64,000 nt of DNA, taken from positions 62,001 through 126,000 of the forward strand of contig JBANDB010000014.1 in the NCBI GenBank assembly GCA_037576215.1. Reading direction: 5' to 3'. Position 1 is the first letter of the stretch. Every line of letters begins with the position of its first letter. The translations under genes were made by a program, and so were the position numbers. The notes beneath the pieces were generated by a model, which had not been told where the DNA came from, did no database searches, and saw only the letters and a list, made by a program, of their open reading frames with translations. Positions 47,036 to 57,800 of the stretch are shown here, piece by piece. The DNA comes from Armillaria gallica. Taxonomy: Eukaryota; Basidiomycota; Agaricomycetes; Agaricales; Physalacriaceae.

Positions 47036-48781
47036 TTAGAGAATACTGTAGGACAATTCCAATTCTTCAGTAGAGTATTTTTCCAGCTTGGACAAAACCC
47101 AGGCGCGACCAAATTCCCGTAATTCCCTGTCTTTATCGCTGTCGAATACTCGACACAACTTGATAGTTCGCAGGCGCTGATAAGAAGGCAGCTTACACGT
47201 CCAACGTGACACCACCATCTCCACGAAAAGATTGGCATCGAACAACATTTCGCCGCTGATATGCAGGGTATGCAGTCTCGGTAGGAGAACATTGTCCGCG
47301 TCCGATATTACCAAGGGCGCGAGGATGCCATCTGTCAAGGCCATGGGACCCACGTCAATGAGACGAACTTCCTGGAGGGTGGATGAGACACTACGGAACA
47401 AAGCAAGAAGATCTTCTTCTTCTATATCACCGTGGATGAAGTGAAATACAGTCAAAGGCGACTGCGACCGGGTTATGATCCCCCGGATGGCTGTAAAGGT
47501 TTTCTCGGTATCGCGTTCATGTCCCTCATCCACGCAGCAGTCCACTTTTAAGGTAGACACGTGGGGTATTACAAGGGCATCAAGGAGCTGAGCGAGGACA
47601 GACCTGGGGTACACGTATGCCCACGAGCTCAACATCAACGTTCGTAGCTTTTGACAAGTTTGTGGAGTATCTTCCTCTAATTGAGCTGACCGAAGCTCAC
47701 ATCGTAAATCACATTCCTCCAGATTTTCAAGTTTTGAAAGCACACGGAGGACGTCAGAGGTCGCAGGGCCGGGATTACAATACCGGTGAAAGACGTGGTA
47801 AGTGGAGTAATGAGTGATCTGATTGTAGGGCAAATCAATTGCAGAAACGACGTTTCGTATATCCACAGTATCAAGCGCATTTAAAAGCGGAGTGTCCCCA
47901 AATAATTTCGTGCGAGACAGCTTTTGGAATTCTTCACCATTCGTGGAGAGAAGAGTGAGATTTCTGAGGATGGGTAGGTAAAGTTGTAGACTTGCCACAA
48001 AGGCGAACATCATAGCGGGTAGATAGAGATAGAGAGATTGTATTCGATCTTGGATGGAGAACAAGAACACGCAAAGCTGCGGCGGTAATGATCTAGCAAA
48101 AGTCTGGCCCGATCCTGCACATATCTGGATTGACAATGGACGGCATCGTGCTCGTGCAACCTGGCACGCTAGTTGTCGCACGTAGCGGAAGTTAGAGGTT
48201 GAAAGGTTGTCGTCGCTGAGGGATATAGTGATGCTCGACCAAAGCTCTGGGAAACCAAGGGCGGCCCGGTGCCACGTTTTACACACGAGTTCAATTGAGA
48301 ACAGCGCGCTTTCGCTGGGATGAAAATCCCACGAGTACCCATCTCTCTGGGGTTGCGCTTGCGGTATGGGGAAAATGATGGTACCGAGAAAGATATTGTA
48401 TAGGATCTCTGGGGGTAGGCGACGAAGTGGGGAGAGAAGACGTTTGTGCTCTGCTATGCGGGCTACCACCTTTCCACGCTCGCTGTCAAGACCGTCCAAT
48501 TCAGCTCTAATCGAGGCAAGCTGGCTGGACAGCGCCTGCTGAAGCTTCTTCAGAGTAGCGACATGAATGTCAATCGCGGCAGCGCGCGCTTCGCCCATTG
48601 ATATGCTATCTCGTAATTCACACTCTTCGGATGGAGAGGGAGGGTCATTGGAGCGTAAAAGGTTGTCGAATGTAGGGCCGGCATGGGTCGTTTCTTCGTC
48701 GCACGAGGTGGTGGGAGAATAATGATTTGGACAGTCGCAGCTCGAGCAAGCTCGAGGTGACCAGGTATGAGAGTGTGTCAT
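47036..48781 (-). CDS. F-box protein 1 of tandem array
   Basis: One open frame of 581 residues. A short Cys-rich start (CSSCDCPNHY) is followed by a predicted coiled coil (about residues 70-113) and then an F-box (about 117-160: SPLRRLPPEILYNIFLGTII, then ELVCKTWHRAALGFPELWSSI). The long C-terminal part has leucine-rich, irregular repeats (for example LPILRNLTLLSTNGEEF, LRTLMLSSWAY, LLPRLHTLHISGEM). Such proteins act as substrate receptors of SCF ubiquitin ligases, with the F-box binding Skp1. The substrate is unknown. Large families of this type are typical of agaricomycetes. The start is an ATG at 48781; the other copies start with the related MLPHTWS. Confidence 0.82.
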   Translation of the reverse strand: MTHSHTWSPRACSSCDCPNHYSPTTSCDEETTHAGPTFDNLLRSNDPPSPSEECELRDSISMGEARAAAIDIHVATLKKLQQALSSQLASIRAELDGLDSERGKVVARIAEHKRLLSPLRRLPPEILYNIFLGTIIFPIPQAQPQRDGYSWDFHPSESALFSIELVCKTWHRAALGFPELWSSITISLSDDNLSTSNFRYVRQLACQVARARCRPLSIQICAGSGQTFARSLPPQLCVFLFSIQDRIQSLYLYLPAMMFAFVASLQLYLPILRNLTLLSTNGEEFQKLSRTKLFGDTPLLNALDTVDIRNVVSAIDLPYNQITHYSTYHVFHRYCNPGPATSDVLRVLSKLENLEECDLRCELRSAQLEEDTPQTCQKLRTLMLSSWAYVYPRSVLAQLLDALVIPHVSTLKVDCCVDEGHERDTEKTFTAIRGIITRSQSPLTVFHFIHGDIEEEDLLALFRSVSSTLQEVRLIDVGPMALTDGILAPLVISDADNVLLPRLHTLHISGEMLFDANLFVEMVVSRWTCKLPSYQRLRTIKLCRVFDSDKDRELREFGRAWVLSKLEKYSTEELELSYSIL

Positions 48782-49061
48782 GAGGGGTATAAATCTACAA
48801 AAGAGTTATAAGCCAGTAACACTACCGTCAAATGGTACCGGTACTCACTGGCAAGACACAGTATCCTGTTGGTGCTGAAAACGAGGACGAACGTAACAGT
48901 CGGGCGACTCCACACTTTTCAAGCTCCGCCCAAGATACTTATATTGTTGGAACAAGAAGCATAGAGCTATTACATGTAAGCGAAATGGAGGACATACTTA
49001 GCTCGAATGGACTGGTGATTTATGCTGTCACGTGTAAGGTTATCATCTGCAGGTCACCGAC
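48782..49061. other. Shortened spacer of F-box array (unit 1)
   Basis: The spacer of 280 bases joins two short remnants. One (about 48833-48930) is like the flank next to F-box genes 2 and 3. The other (about 48985-49061) is like the end of the ExoX-C-like fragment. The rest of the unit seen at 50802-51868 is missing. Confidence 0.5.
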
Positions 49062-50798
49062 CTAGGGAATGCTATAGGATAAGTTCAATCCTTCAGTACA
49101 GTATTCCTCCAGTTTGGAAAAGGCTAATAATGCGCGGTCGAGTTCCTTCTGTTCCCTGCCATCTTTGATCTTCCATGATCGACGCAAAATGATCGTTCGC
49201 AGACGCTGGAAAGAAGGACTTTTACACGTCCAACGCGACTCCACCATCTCCGTGAGAAGATTGATATCAAATTGCATTTCGCCGCTGATATACAGGGTAT
49301 GCAGTCTCGGTAGGAGAATATTTTCCACGTCCGGTATCACCAGAGGGATAAGGATGTTGTCGGTCAAGGCCATAGGACCCACGTAAAGGAGACGAACTTC
49401 CTGGAGGGTGGATGAGGCACTGTGGAAGAAACCAAGGAGATCCGTTTCATCTATATTGCCGTGGGAGAAGTGAAATGTGGTCAAAGGCGGCTGCGACCGG
49501 GTTATGATCCCCCGAATAGCTGTAAAGGTTTTCTCGGTATCGCGCTCATGTCCCTCATCCACGCAGCAGTCCACTTTTAAGGTAGACAAGTGGGGTAATG
49601 TGAGATGATCAAGAAGCTGAGCAAGAACAGAATTGGGGTATTGGTATGCCCACGAGCTCAGCGTCAACGTTCGAAGCTTTCGACAAGATTGTGGAACATT
49701 GCCGGCTGACAGAAGCTCACACCGCAAATCACATTCTTCCATATTTTTAAGTCTTGAAAGCACATTAAGTATGTGAGAGGTCGCAGGCCCGGGAGCTCGC
49801 CGGCCATGGAAAGCGTGGTAAGTGGAATAACGGGTGATCTGATGGTAGGGCAAATCAAGAATAGAAACGACGCTTCGTATATCCACAGTATGAAGAGCAT
49901 TTAAAAGTGGAGTGTCTCCAAATAGTTTCGTGTAAGACAGCTTTTGGAACTCTCGACCATTCGCGGATAGGAGAGTGAGAGTTCGGAGGATGGGCAGGTA
50001 AAGCTGTAAAGATGCGACAAAAGTGAACATTGCAGAGGGTAGATAGAGATGGAGAGATTGGATTCGATCTTGTATGGAGAACAAGAACAAGGAAAGTTGC
50101 GGTGGTAAGGATCCAGAAGAAGTCTGGCCTGATCCTGCGCATATCAAGATCGACAGTGAACTGCATCGGGTTCGTGCAATCTGACGGCCAAGCCGTCGCA
50201 TGTAGCGAAAGTCAGAAGATGAAAAGTTCTCGTCACTAAGCGATATATTGATGCTCGACCAAAGCTCTGGGAAGTCAAGGACGGCCCGGCGCCACGTTTT
50301 GCACACAAGCTCAATCGACCATAATGCGCTCTTGCTAGGGTGAAAATCCCACCAGTATTCCTCTCTCTGGGATTGCGTTCGCGGCATGGGGAAGATGGTG
50401 GTACCGAGAAAGATCTTGTATAGGATCTCTGGAGGTAGCCGACGGACTGGGGAGAGAAGACGCTTATGCTCTGCTATGCGGGCTACCACCTTTCCACGCT
50501 CGCCGTCAAGGCCTTCCAATTTAGCACCAATCAAGGCAAGCTGATTAGAAAGCGCCTGCTGAAGCTCCTTCAGAGCAGCGACATGATCGTCAATCGCGAC
50601 AACGCACGCTTCGCCCACTGATACGCTATCCCGCAATTCACATTCTTCGGATGGAGAGGGGGAGTCATTGGAGCGTAAAAGGTTGTCGAAGGTAGGGCCG
50701 GCATCTGCCGCTTCTTCGTCGCGCGAGGTCGCGGAAGGAGAATAATGATTTGGACAGTCGCAGCCCAAGCAAATTCGTGACCAGGTATGGGGAAGCAT
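49062..50798 (-). CDS. F-box protein 2 of tandem array
   Basis: One open frame of 578 residues from the MLPHTWSRICLGCDCPNH start. An upstream in-frame extension exists but is not conserved in the other copies, and another ATG lies directly before this one. The order is the same as in copy 1: Cys-rich start, coiled coil, F-box (LSPVRRLPPEILYKIFLGTT), then a leucine-rich C-terminal region (LRTLTLSSWAYQYPNSVLAQ, LLPRLHTLYISGEM). It is an SCF substrate-receptor candidate with unknown target. Confidence 0.82.
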   Translation of the reverse strand: MLPHTWSRICLGCDCPNHYSPSATSRDEEAADAGPTFDNLLRSNDSPSPSEECELRDSVSVGEACVVAIDDHVAALKELQQALSNQLALIGAKLEGLDGERGKVVARIAEHKRLLSPVRRLPPEILYKIFLGTTIFPMPRTQSQREEYWWDFHPSKSALWSIELVCKTWRRAVLDFPELWSSINISLSDENFSSSDFRYMRRLGRQIARTRCSSLSILICAGSGQTSSGSLPPQLSLFLFSIQDRIQSLHLYLPSAMFTFVASLQLYLPILRTLTLLSANGREFQKLSYTKLFGDTPLLNALHTVDIRSVVSILDLPYHQITRYSTYHAFHGRRAPGPATSHILNVLSRLKNMEECDLRCELLSAGNVPQSCRKLRTLTLSSWAYQYPNSVLAQLLDHLTLPHLSTLKVDCCVDEGHERDTEKTFTAIRGIITRSQPPLTTFHFSHGNIDETDLLGFFHSASSTLQEVRLLYVGPMALTDNILIPLVIPDVENILLPRLHTLYISGEMQFDINLLTEMVESRWTCKSPSFQRLRTIILRRSWKIKDGREQKELDRALLAFSKLEEYCTEGLNLSYSIP

Positions 50799-50819
50799 CA
50801 TACTACTACAGCAAGAGTT

Positions 50820-51363
50820 GAGTAACTGGGTCAGTTTCACAACTACGGCCGTCAACTCACTGGGAGGACGCAGTATCTGGAAGATGTTGATGAGGAGCAA
50901 GTTGGGCTTTAAACTCCGCGGCCGTTCTGATGGCCCCCAGCTAGTCATAGGCGCCGACATTGGAACCGACGAGACGAGAGACGCTGGTCAACAAGCTTTT
51001 CAAACTCCGCCTTTCTCTCAATGTAACGTGCCGTCCTCAGCCGCCTTCACCTTCATAGTATACGTCGTCTTTCCGCCAGCTCTGCCGAAGAACACATGTT
51101 TCTCCTGGACCGTGCAGCACAGATGATTTATGTCTCGAAGGATTTTGCGACCGTCCTCGGTTGGCATGCTGTTTTTCAGAGGTGCCTCTGACATACTCTA
51201 GGCCGAAGCATCTCTCGACGCAGAGCAGTATTGGCATGGGTCTCATTAATTACTCTAATCTGCATTTGAACCTTGATTTCAACACACTGTCGCCGCCGAG
51301 ATGCAAAACGCATCAATCTCAGAGTAAGCACTTCGTTGGATGGGCGGCATGACGCTGGCTGTG
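50820..51363 (+). other. Duplicated flank of F-box gene 2, coding status unknown
   Basis: This stretch is closely related to 53650-54217 next to F-box gene 3. On the plus strand both have partly open stretches (QLVIGADIGTD, AFQTPPFSQ, VVFPPALPK) that look like pieces of a spliced gene, but frames and splice sites could not be joined. It ends at the sequence GGCTGTGAC, where the ExoX-C-like fragment begins without a gap. Confidence 0.45.
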
Positions 51364-51800
51364 ACAACCATGCCGAAAGCTCTTGCAACCTCGTCTTCAA
51401 CGGAATATGTGTTTTACTTTGGCAAATACAGAGGAGTAGAAGATATCTAGCGTCCCACCCTCCTACCATGCAATCTGCAAGAAATTGGTCAACGACTTCC
51501 GGGTTTGAAATATGCCATCTCAAAACTGAAACTTATGCCAACGCGCGAAGAGCATTATACCCGACTAGTTCTGGAATAAATGCTTTATATGTGCATGCCA
51601 GATTTATGATGTAAGGTTCGGACAGTTAAAGCGATGGAAGCTATGAACCCCGTCCGAGAGTCACGGAAACGAGACTCTTCTCGCTCAATAACAGCGCTAT
51701 GGATACTTGCCGGGCAGTAGGGCCAACAACCTCGAAGCATGATTCATTTTTCACGTAAAAAGAACTTTGGATGAACGCTATGGGTTGGAAGACGGAGGAC
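51364..51800 (+). pseudogene. ExoX-C-like gene fragment in unit 2 of F-box array
   Basis: It begins with an ATG CCG AAA start (51372 onward) and a region matching the FNFGKHKG motif of the pseudogene at 5795-6449. An in-frame stop follows after about 20 codons, then further frame damage. Later stretches match the TETE and TTPEHGP region. This copy shows what the start of the gene looked like before copy A lost it. Confidence 0.7.
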
Positions 51801-51868
51801 ATAGCTCGAATAGACTAGTGAGATATACTGCAATGGCTAAGTTTATCATCTGCAGGTTGGTTACAGAC

Positions 51869-53626
51869 TCAGAGAATGCTGTAGGACAATTCCAACCCTT
51901 CAGTAGAGTATTCCTCCAGCTTAGAAAAGGCTAATGCGCGAGCGAGTTCCTCCTCTTCCCTATCATCCTCAATATTCAATGATCTCCGCAAAACAATTGT
52001 TCGCAGACGCCGGAAAGAAGGACCTTTACATGTCCAACGCGACTCCACCATCTCTGCAAGAAGATTGGCATCAAACCGCATTTCACCGCTGATATGCAGG
52101 GTATGCAGCCTCGGTAGGAGAATGTTATCCGCGTCTGTTATCACCAGAGGGATAAGGATGTTGTCCGTCAAGGCCAAAAGACCCACATCAAGGAGCTTAA
52201 CTTCTTGGAGGGTAGATGAGGCGATGCGAAAGAGGGCGAGAAGACCTTCTTCGTCTATGTTACCGTGCGTGAAGTGAAATGTGGTCAATGGTGACTGCGA
52301 TCGGCATATGGCACCCCGGATAGCTGTAAAGGTCTCCACGGTATCGCGTACATGTCCCTTGTCCACGCAGCAGTGCACCCTAAGCGTAGACAAGCGGGGC
52401 AATGTGAGAACATTAAGAAGCTGAGCAAGAACAGAGTTGGGGTATTCATATGCCCACGAGCTCAAGGTCAATGCTTGAAGCTTTGAACAAGTTTGGGCAA
52501 GGGCTGCAACCAAGCCCAACACTCCCTTAATTTCACATCTCAAATCGCAAGTCTCTAGGTTTTTCGTCACTGACAAAAAGCAGAGGATATTGATAGTCGA
52601 AGGTCGAGGATAACGACGATGGTGAAAGACGTGGTAAGTGGAGTAATGAGTGATCTGACCGTAGGGCAAATCAAGTGCAGAAACGATACTTGGTATATCG
52701 ACGCTATCAAGAACATTTAAGAGCGGTGTATCTCCAAATAATTTTATGCCAGACAGATTGTTGAACTCTTCACCATTCGTGGAGAGAAGAGTAAGCTTTC
52801 TAAGAATGGGCAGGTAAAGTTGTAGAGTTGCCACAGAAGTGAACATTGCGGCAGGTAGATAGAGATAGAGAGATTGTATCCGATCTTGCATGGCGAACAA
52901 GAGCGCAGAAAGCTGAAGTGGTAAAGATTTGGAAGACGCTGACGTCTGGCGAGAGCCCGCATATATCAGGATTGACAATGGATGGCATCGCGTTCGTGCA
53001 ACCTGACGCGCTAGTTGTCGAACGTAGCGAAAGTTAGAAGATGAAAAATTGTCGTCGTCACTAAGGGAGATATTGATGCTCGACCAAAGTTCTGGGAAGT
53101 CAAGGACAACCCGGCGCCATGTTTTGCACACGAGCTCAATTGTCCACAACGAACTGTCGCTCGGGTGAAAGTCCCACCAGTATTCATCTCTCTGGGATTG
53201 CGTTCGCGGTATGGGGAAGATAATGGTACCGAGGAAGATCCTGTATAGGATCTCTGGGGGTAGACGACGGACTGGGGAGAGAAGGCGCTTATGTTCTGCT
53301 ATGCAGGCTACCACCTTTCCACGCTCGCCGTCAAGGCCTTCTATTTCAGCACCAATCGTGGCAAGCTGGTTGGACAGCGCCTGCTGGAGCCTCTTCAGAG
53401 CAGCGACATGATCGTCAATCGCAATAATGCGCGCTTCGCCCGCTGATATGCTAGTTCGTAATTCACATTCTTCCGATGGAGAGGGGGAGTCATTGGAGTG
53501 TAAAAGGTTATCAAATGTAGGGATGGCATGGACCGTTTCTTCGTTGCGCAAGGTCGTGGAAGGAGAATAATGATTCGGACAGTCGCAGCCCAAGCAAATC
53601 TGTGGCGACCAGGTATGGGGAAGCAT
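51869..53626 (-). CDS. F-box protein 3 of tandem array
   Basis: One open frame of 585 residues from the MLPHTWSPQICLGCDCPNH start. It has the Cys-rich start, coiled coil, F-box (LSPVRRLPPEILYRIFLGTI) and leucine-rich C-terminal part of the family. Compared with copies 1 and 2 it differs most in the middle of the repeat region (about residues 330-400). It is probably an SCF substrate receptor. Confidence 0.82.
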   Translation of the reverse strand: MLPHTWSPQICLGCDCPNHYSPSTTLRNEETVHAIPTFDNLLHSNDSPSPSEECELRTSISAGEARIIAIDDHVAALKRLQQALSNQLATIGAEIEGLDGERGKVVACIAEHKRLLSPVRRLPPEILYRIFLGTIIFPIPRTQSQRDEYWWDFHPSDSSLWTIELVCKTWRRVVLDFPELWSSINISLSDDDNFSSSNFRYVRQLARQVARTRCHPLSILIYAGSRQTSASSKSLPLQLSALLFAMQDRIQSLYLYLPAAMFTSVATLQLYLPILRKLTLLSTNGEEFNNLSGIKLFGDTPLLNVLDSVDIPSIVSALDLPYGQITHYSTYHVFHHRRYPRPSTINILCFLSVTKNLETCDLRCEIKGVLGLVAALAQTCSKLQALTLSSWAYEYPNSVLAQLLNVLTLPRLSTLRVHCCVDKGHVRDTVETFTAIRGAICRSQSPLTTFHFTHGNIDEEGLLALFRIASSTLQEVKLLDVGLLALTDNILIPLVITDADNILLPRLHTLHISGEMRFDANLLAEMVESRWTCKGPSFRRLRTIVLRRSLNIEDDREEEELARALAFSKLEEYSTEGLELSYSIL

Positions 53627-53649
53627 TATACTATAAAAAGAGTTGAGCA

Positions 53650-54217
53650 AAGTAACACTACCGTCAGATGGTACTCACTGGCAAGACGCAGTATTTGGAA
53701 GATGATGAGGCGAGGAGCAAGTTTGGCTTCAAACTCCGCGACCAGCGTGGTTCTGACGGCCAGCTAGTGATAGGCGCCGACATTGGGACCGATCGCGATG
53801 AGGTGAGAGACGCTGGTCAGGGAGCTTTTCAAACTCCGCCTTTCTCTCAATGACTATCATGTACCGTGCCGTCCTCACTGGTCGCCTTCGCCTTCAACTT
53901 CATGGTATACATCGTCTTTCCACCAGCTCTGCCGAAGAGCACAAGGTTCTTCGGGACTGTGCCGCACAGACACTTAATGTCTGGAAGGATATCACGACCG
54001 CCCTCGGTTGGCATGCTGATTTTTCAGAGGTGTCTCTGACATTCTCTAGGTCGAAGCATCTCTCGACGTAGAGCAGTGTTGGCATGGGTGTCATTAATTA
54101 CTTTAATCTGCATTTGAACCCTAATTTCAACACTCTCACCGCCGAAGATGGTGAAGGATCAAAATTTATTTATCTCAGAGTAAGTACTTCGATGGGTGGC
54201 ATGGCGTTGGCTGTGAC
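53650..54217 (+). other. Duplicated flank of F-box gene 3, coding status unknown
   Basis: This copy of the flank at 50820-51363 keeps longer open stretches (VLTGKTQYLEDDEARSKFGF, GIHRLSTSSAEEHKVLRDCA). One frame is hydrophobic (LVAFAFNFMVYIVFPPALP). No complete gene could be assembled. It could be a decayed spliced gene. Confidence 0.45.
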
Positions 54218-54794
54218 TTTCGGTATCTCGCAAATCTCGCTCCCAAGCGGGCCCCCGATACATTCGATAGGATTGAATATCCATCTTTTTGCGATGTGTT
54301 CCTTCATCAAAACCGCTTTACTCGCAATCATGGTACTACCACACTATGACCTAGAAGCTGAACTTGACTCGGTGCTCGGAACTTTCACTTGGAGGCTACA
54401 AATTAGTACAAGCCATACTCACTTCTGCATTCTAGCCTACGAGGTGCGGTTTTAGTATGCTTTTTTAATACTGCGGTGGGGGTACGCGCTTGCCAGTCTG
54501 AATCCCGGAGTTCCTTTCTGCTGGATTTATGGAATCAACCCGCTCGGCGGTTGGTGTCACCATCGGACTCGGACTGGAGATTGGACTCGCAAAAGGTAGG
54601 TATCGTGTATATGATTGCTGTATCAGTAACGGATGGATATTTCCTCACATGTTTTATAGGGATCAGAGTCTGACGTTCAAAGCTATGCGGACCTTCTTTT
54701 TCTTGCCGATGACAGAGGTACGTATATAGTATGGTGTTCATCTGCGCGGATCAAAGGATGTTACCCTAAGGTATCTCCACACTGACGCAGATTT
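54218..54794 (+). other. Stretch between F-box flank and PKS B, no gene supported
   Basis: This stretch has no counterpart in unit 2 of the F-box array. It contains short open frames (for example 54084-54455, and one around 54530-54600 with VGVTIGLGLEIGLAKG) that could be remnants of one gene, but no complete model can be built. Confidence 0.4.
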
Positions 54795-54860
54795 TAGATC
54801 CCTAGCTAATAAAGGACTTGTGTCCTCGCATCTAGAACCTTCACTATTGCGCCCTTAGAC

Positions 54861-57800
54861 ATGGCCTCTACCACCTTTTGTATTGACGTTCCTGTCTTTG
54901 GTGGGCAAGGCACTGCAGCTGCCAACTCTCCTCAGGCGCGCCAGCAGGCACTCCTCGATGCCTCTTCTTCCTCAGGCTCTGTTCTCCTTGCTGCTTGCCA
55001 CGCTACCCTCCATGCTGAATTAGAGACGCTCTCTTTGACCGAGTTGTCTCAAGTTAACATCGACCTATCAGATTTTCAGACCAAAGAGTCCATCCTTACT
55101 CTACCCACCGAACGGTATCTCCATAATGCAATCATTTCTGGCACCACACTCTTCCTCCTACAAACGCTGCGCTACCTGGCGTACATCGACGCTTCCGTTG
55201 CTTCCAATGGGTCTCTCACCCCGTTCAGTGATGCTTTGAAGCTCAACTCTGTCCACGGCGTTGGCATCCTCGGCTTTTCGTCAGGAATATTGCCCGCAGC
55301 TGTCGTCGCTACTTCATTCTCATGTGTTTCTTTCCTTTCCCATGCCGTAGAAGCATATCGCCTGGCTATATGGATTGGTGTACGTGCACAAATTTTCCGC
55401 CACACGACGCTTTCGGGCTCGTTCCCTGAAGCCGTCTACTCTTCTCCTTGGAGTCTTGTGTTCCTTGGATTGAACAAAGAAGATGCAGAGGTGGCAATTT
55501 CGGATTTTGCAAAGGTTAGATCCTCTTCCACCATTCTTCATTTCAGTCATTAATCATTCAAGTAGACCATCACCGAACCATCCCCTCTTTATGTCACTGC
55601 AACGATGGATGCCAATTCTGTCACTATTTCAGGCCGCCCTGATACTCTCTCCGCGTTTTCGGAGCATGTTACAGCACACTTCTCAGCAGCTAGCGCTGTT
55701 GTGCATAAGACAACACTCGACACTTTGTACCACGCGCCACTTCATGTGGCGGAAGCACGGGAAGAGATCCTCGCTGACGTTGTTCGTAGGGGCATTCAAT
55801 TCCCACAAATCGCGGATATCCATGTTCCCTTCCGCTCCACTTTCACTGGCGAGGTATTGAAGAAGAATATGACTGGGTCACTTGTTGAGCTCGTTGTAGA
55901 TATGGTTATTTCTCAGCCTGTCAACTGGGACTTGGTGACTTGCGGGGTTCTCAAGGACCTTCCCGATGACGGGTCCGTGCGCCTGCTTAACATCGGGCCT
56001 GGAACGGGCCTGTGTCGAGGTCTTGAAAGAGCCTTATGCAAAGTGCATGTAAAACTGCTTGATCTTACGGTCGTGGACGCGAAAACCGCGCGTCAATCGA
56101 AAGGCAAGCAGGAAGCTATTGCTATCGTTGGAATGGCCGTCAATATGCCTGGAGCGCCCAACGTCTCTCAGCTTTGGGAAGTATTGGAGCAAGGTATCAA
56201 CACTATTAGCGAGGTATTCAAACTTTGATTCCATTTTCATCTCCATTCGCTGACATTTGGATGATATTTCAAGGTTCCGGAGAACCGTTTCAAAGTGTCG
56301 GATTACAATGAGGCCAAGAACCCCAAGCGGCAAATGAAGGCCCACACCGGCAACTTCATCGAAGGGGCCGATGAATTCGATAATCGCTTCTTCAAGATCA
56401 GTCCTCGGGAGGCGAAGAGCATGGATCCTCAGCAGCGGGTCTTGCTTCATACCACTTACGAGGCCCTCGAAGATGCGGGCTATGTTCCAAACGCGACTCC
56501 CTCATTCAACCAGGACACTTTTGGATGCTACATCGGTGCAGTCAACAGCGATTACTTACTGAATCTACGTGACGACATTGACGCGTACTATAGCACTGGT
56601 GGGCTCTCCCTCGTCCACAGTTTCTGTGCCATCATTTGCTTACCCCCTTGTGCATAGGCACGTTGAAGGCGTTCTTGAGTGGACGTCTGTCTTATTCAAT
56701 GCAGCTCAGCGGTCCCTCTATCGTCGTAGACACCGCATGTTCATCTTCTGGTATCGCTGTATATCAAGGAGCGCGTGCTCTCATGAACGGAGACTGCAAC
56801 GCGGCAATTGTTGGTGGTGTTAATGTGATCGCCAGCCCAGACGTGCGTCATTCTTCTCTTTGTTCAATACTTCAACTCATATTCTTTGGTTCTAGATGTT
56901 CTTGGGACTCGATCGCGGCCATTTCCTGAGCCCAACTGGACAGTGCAAAGCATTCGACGCATCCGCCGATGGGTATTCCCGAAGTGAAGGGTGTGGAATA
57001 TTCGTCTTGAAGCGCCTCTCCGACGCTATCGCCGAGGACGATAAGATTTGGGGTGTTATTCGAGGCGTCGAAGTCAACCAAAGCGGCTTGGCCCAATCGA
57101 TCACTCATCCTCACGCTCCCACCCAAATCATACTTTTCAAACAGCTTTTGGAGAATACTGGCGTCGATGCAAACCGAATTAACGTTGTCGAAGCCCACGG
57201 AACGGGAACTCAAGCTGGAGATCCAAACGAGCTTGAGAGCATCCGAGGTGTATTCGCACAGAAGCGTGGCGCCAAGAATCCATTGCATATCACGTCCGTG
57301 AAAGCGAACATTGGACATCTGGAGTCGGCTTCTGGTGCTGCAGGACTTGCGAAAATCCTTCTCATGATGGCGCACCGAACGATTCCCCGTCTTATCTCCC
57401 TTCATGAGCTCAACCCGCGCATTGCCCCATTAGATGCCGACAACACCATCATTGACAGGGTCCATGCTCCTTGGGAGCCTTCTCCCGGCGGTCAGACGAG
57501 AATGGCACTCTTGAATAACTTTGGTGCTGCGGGTTCGAACACTGCCACGTTGGTGGAGGAGTTTACTCGTCGTTCGCCCGTTCAACTTGAAGCTATTCCT
57601 CTTGTTTTCGGTCTGTCTGCAAAGACTGACACCGCCTTGGAGAAGCTCCGCACGAAGTATATCAATTGGCTCCACAGTTCAGAGAGCGCCGACGAGAGAT
57701 TAGTGGACATTGCTTACACGTCCACCAGTCGTCGTCAGCTCTATGAACATCGCACAGCGATCGCCGCCTCTACGAGGGAGGAGCTTATTGAGAAATTGCA

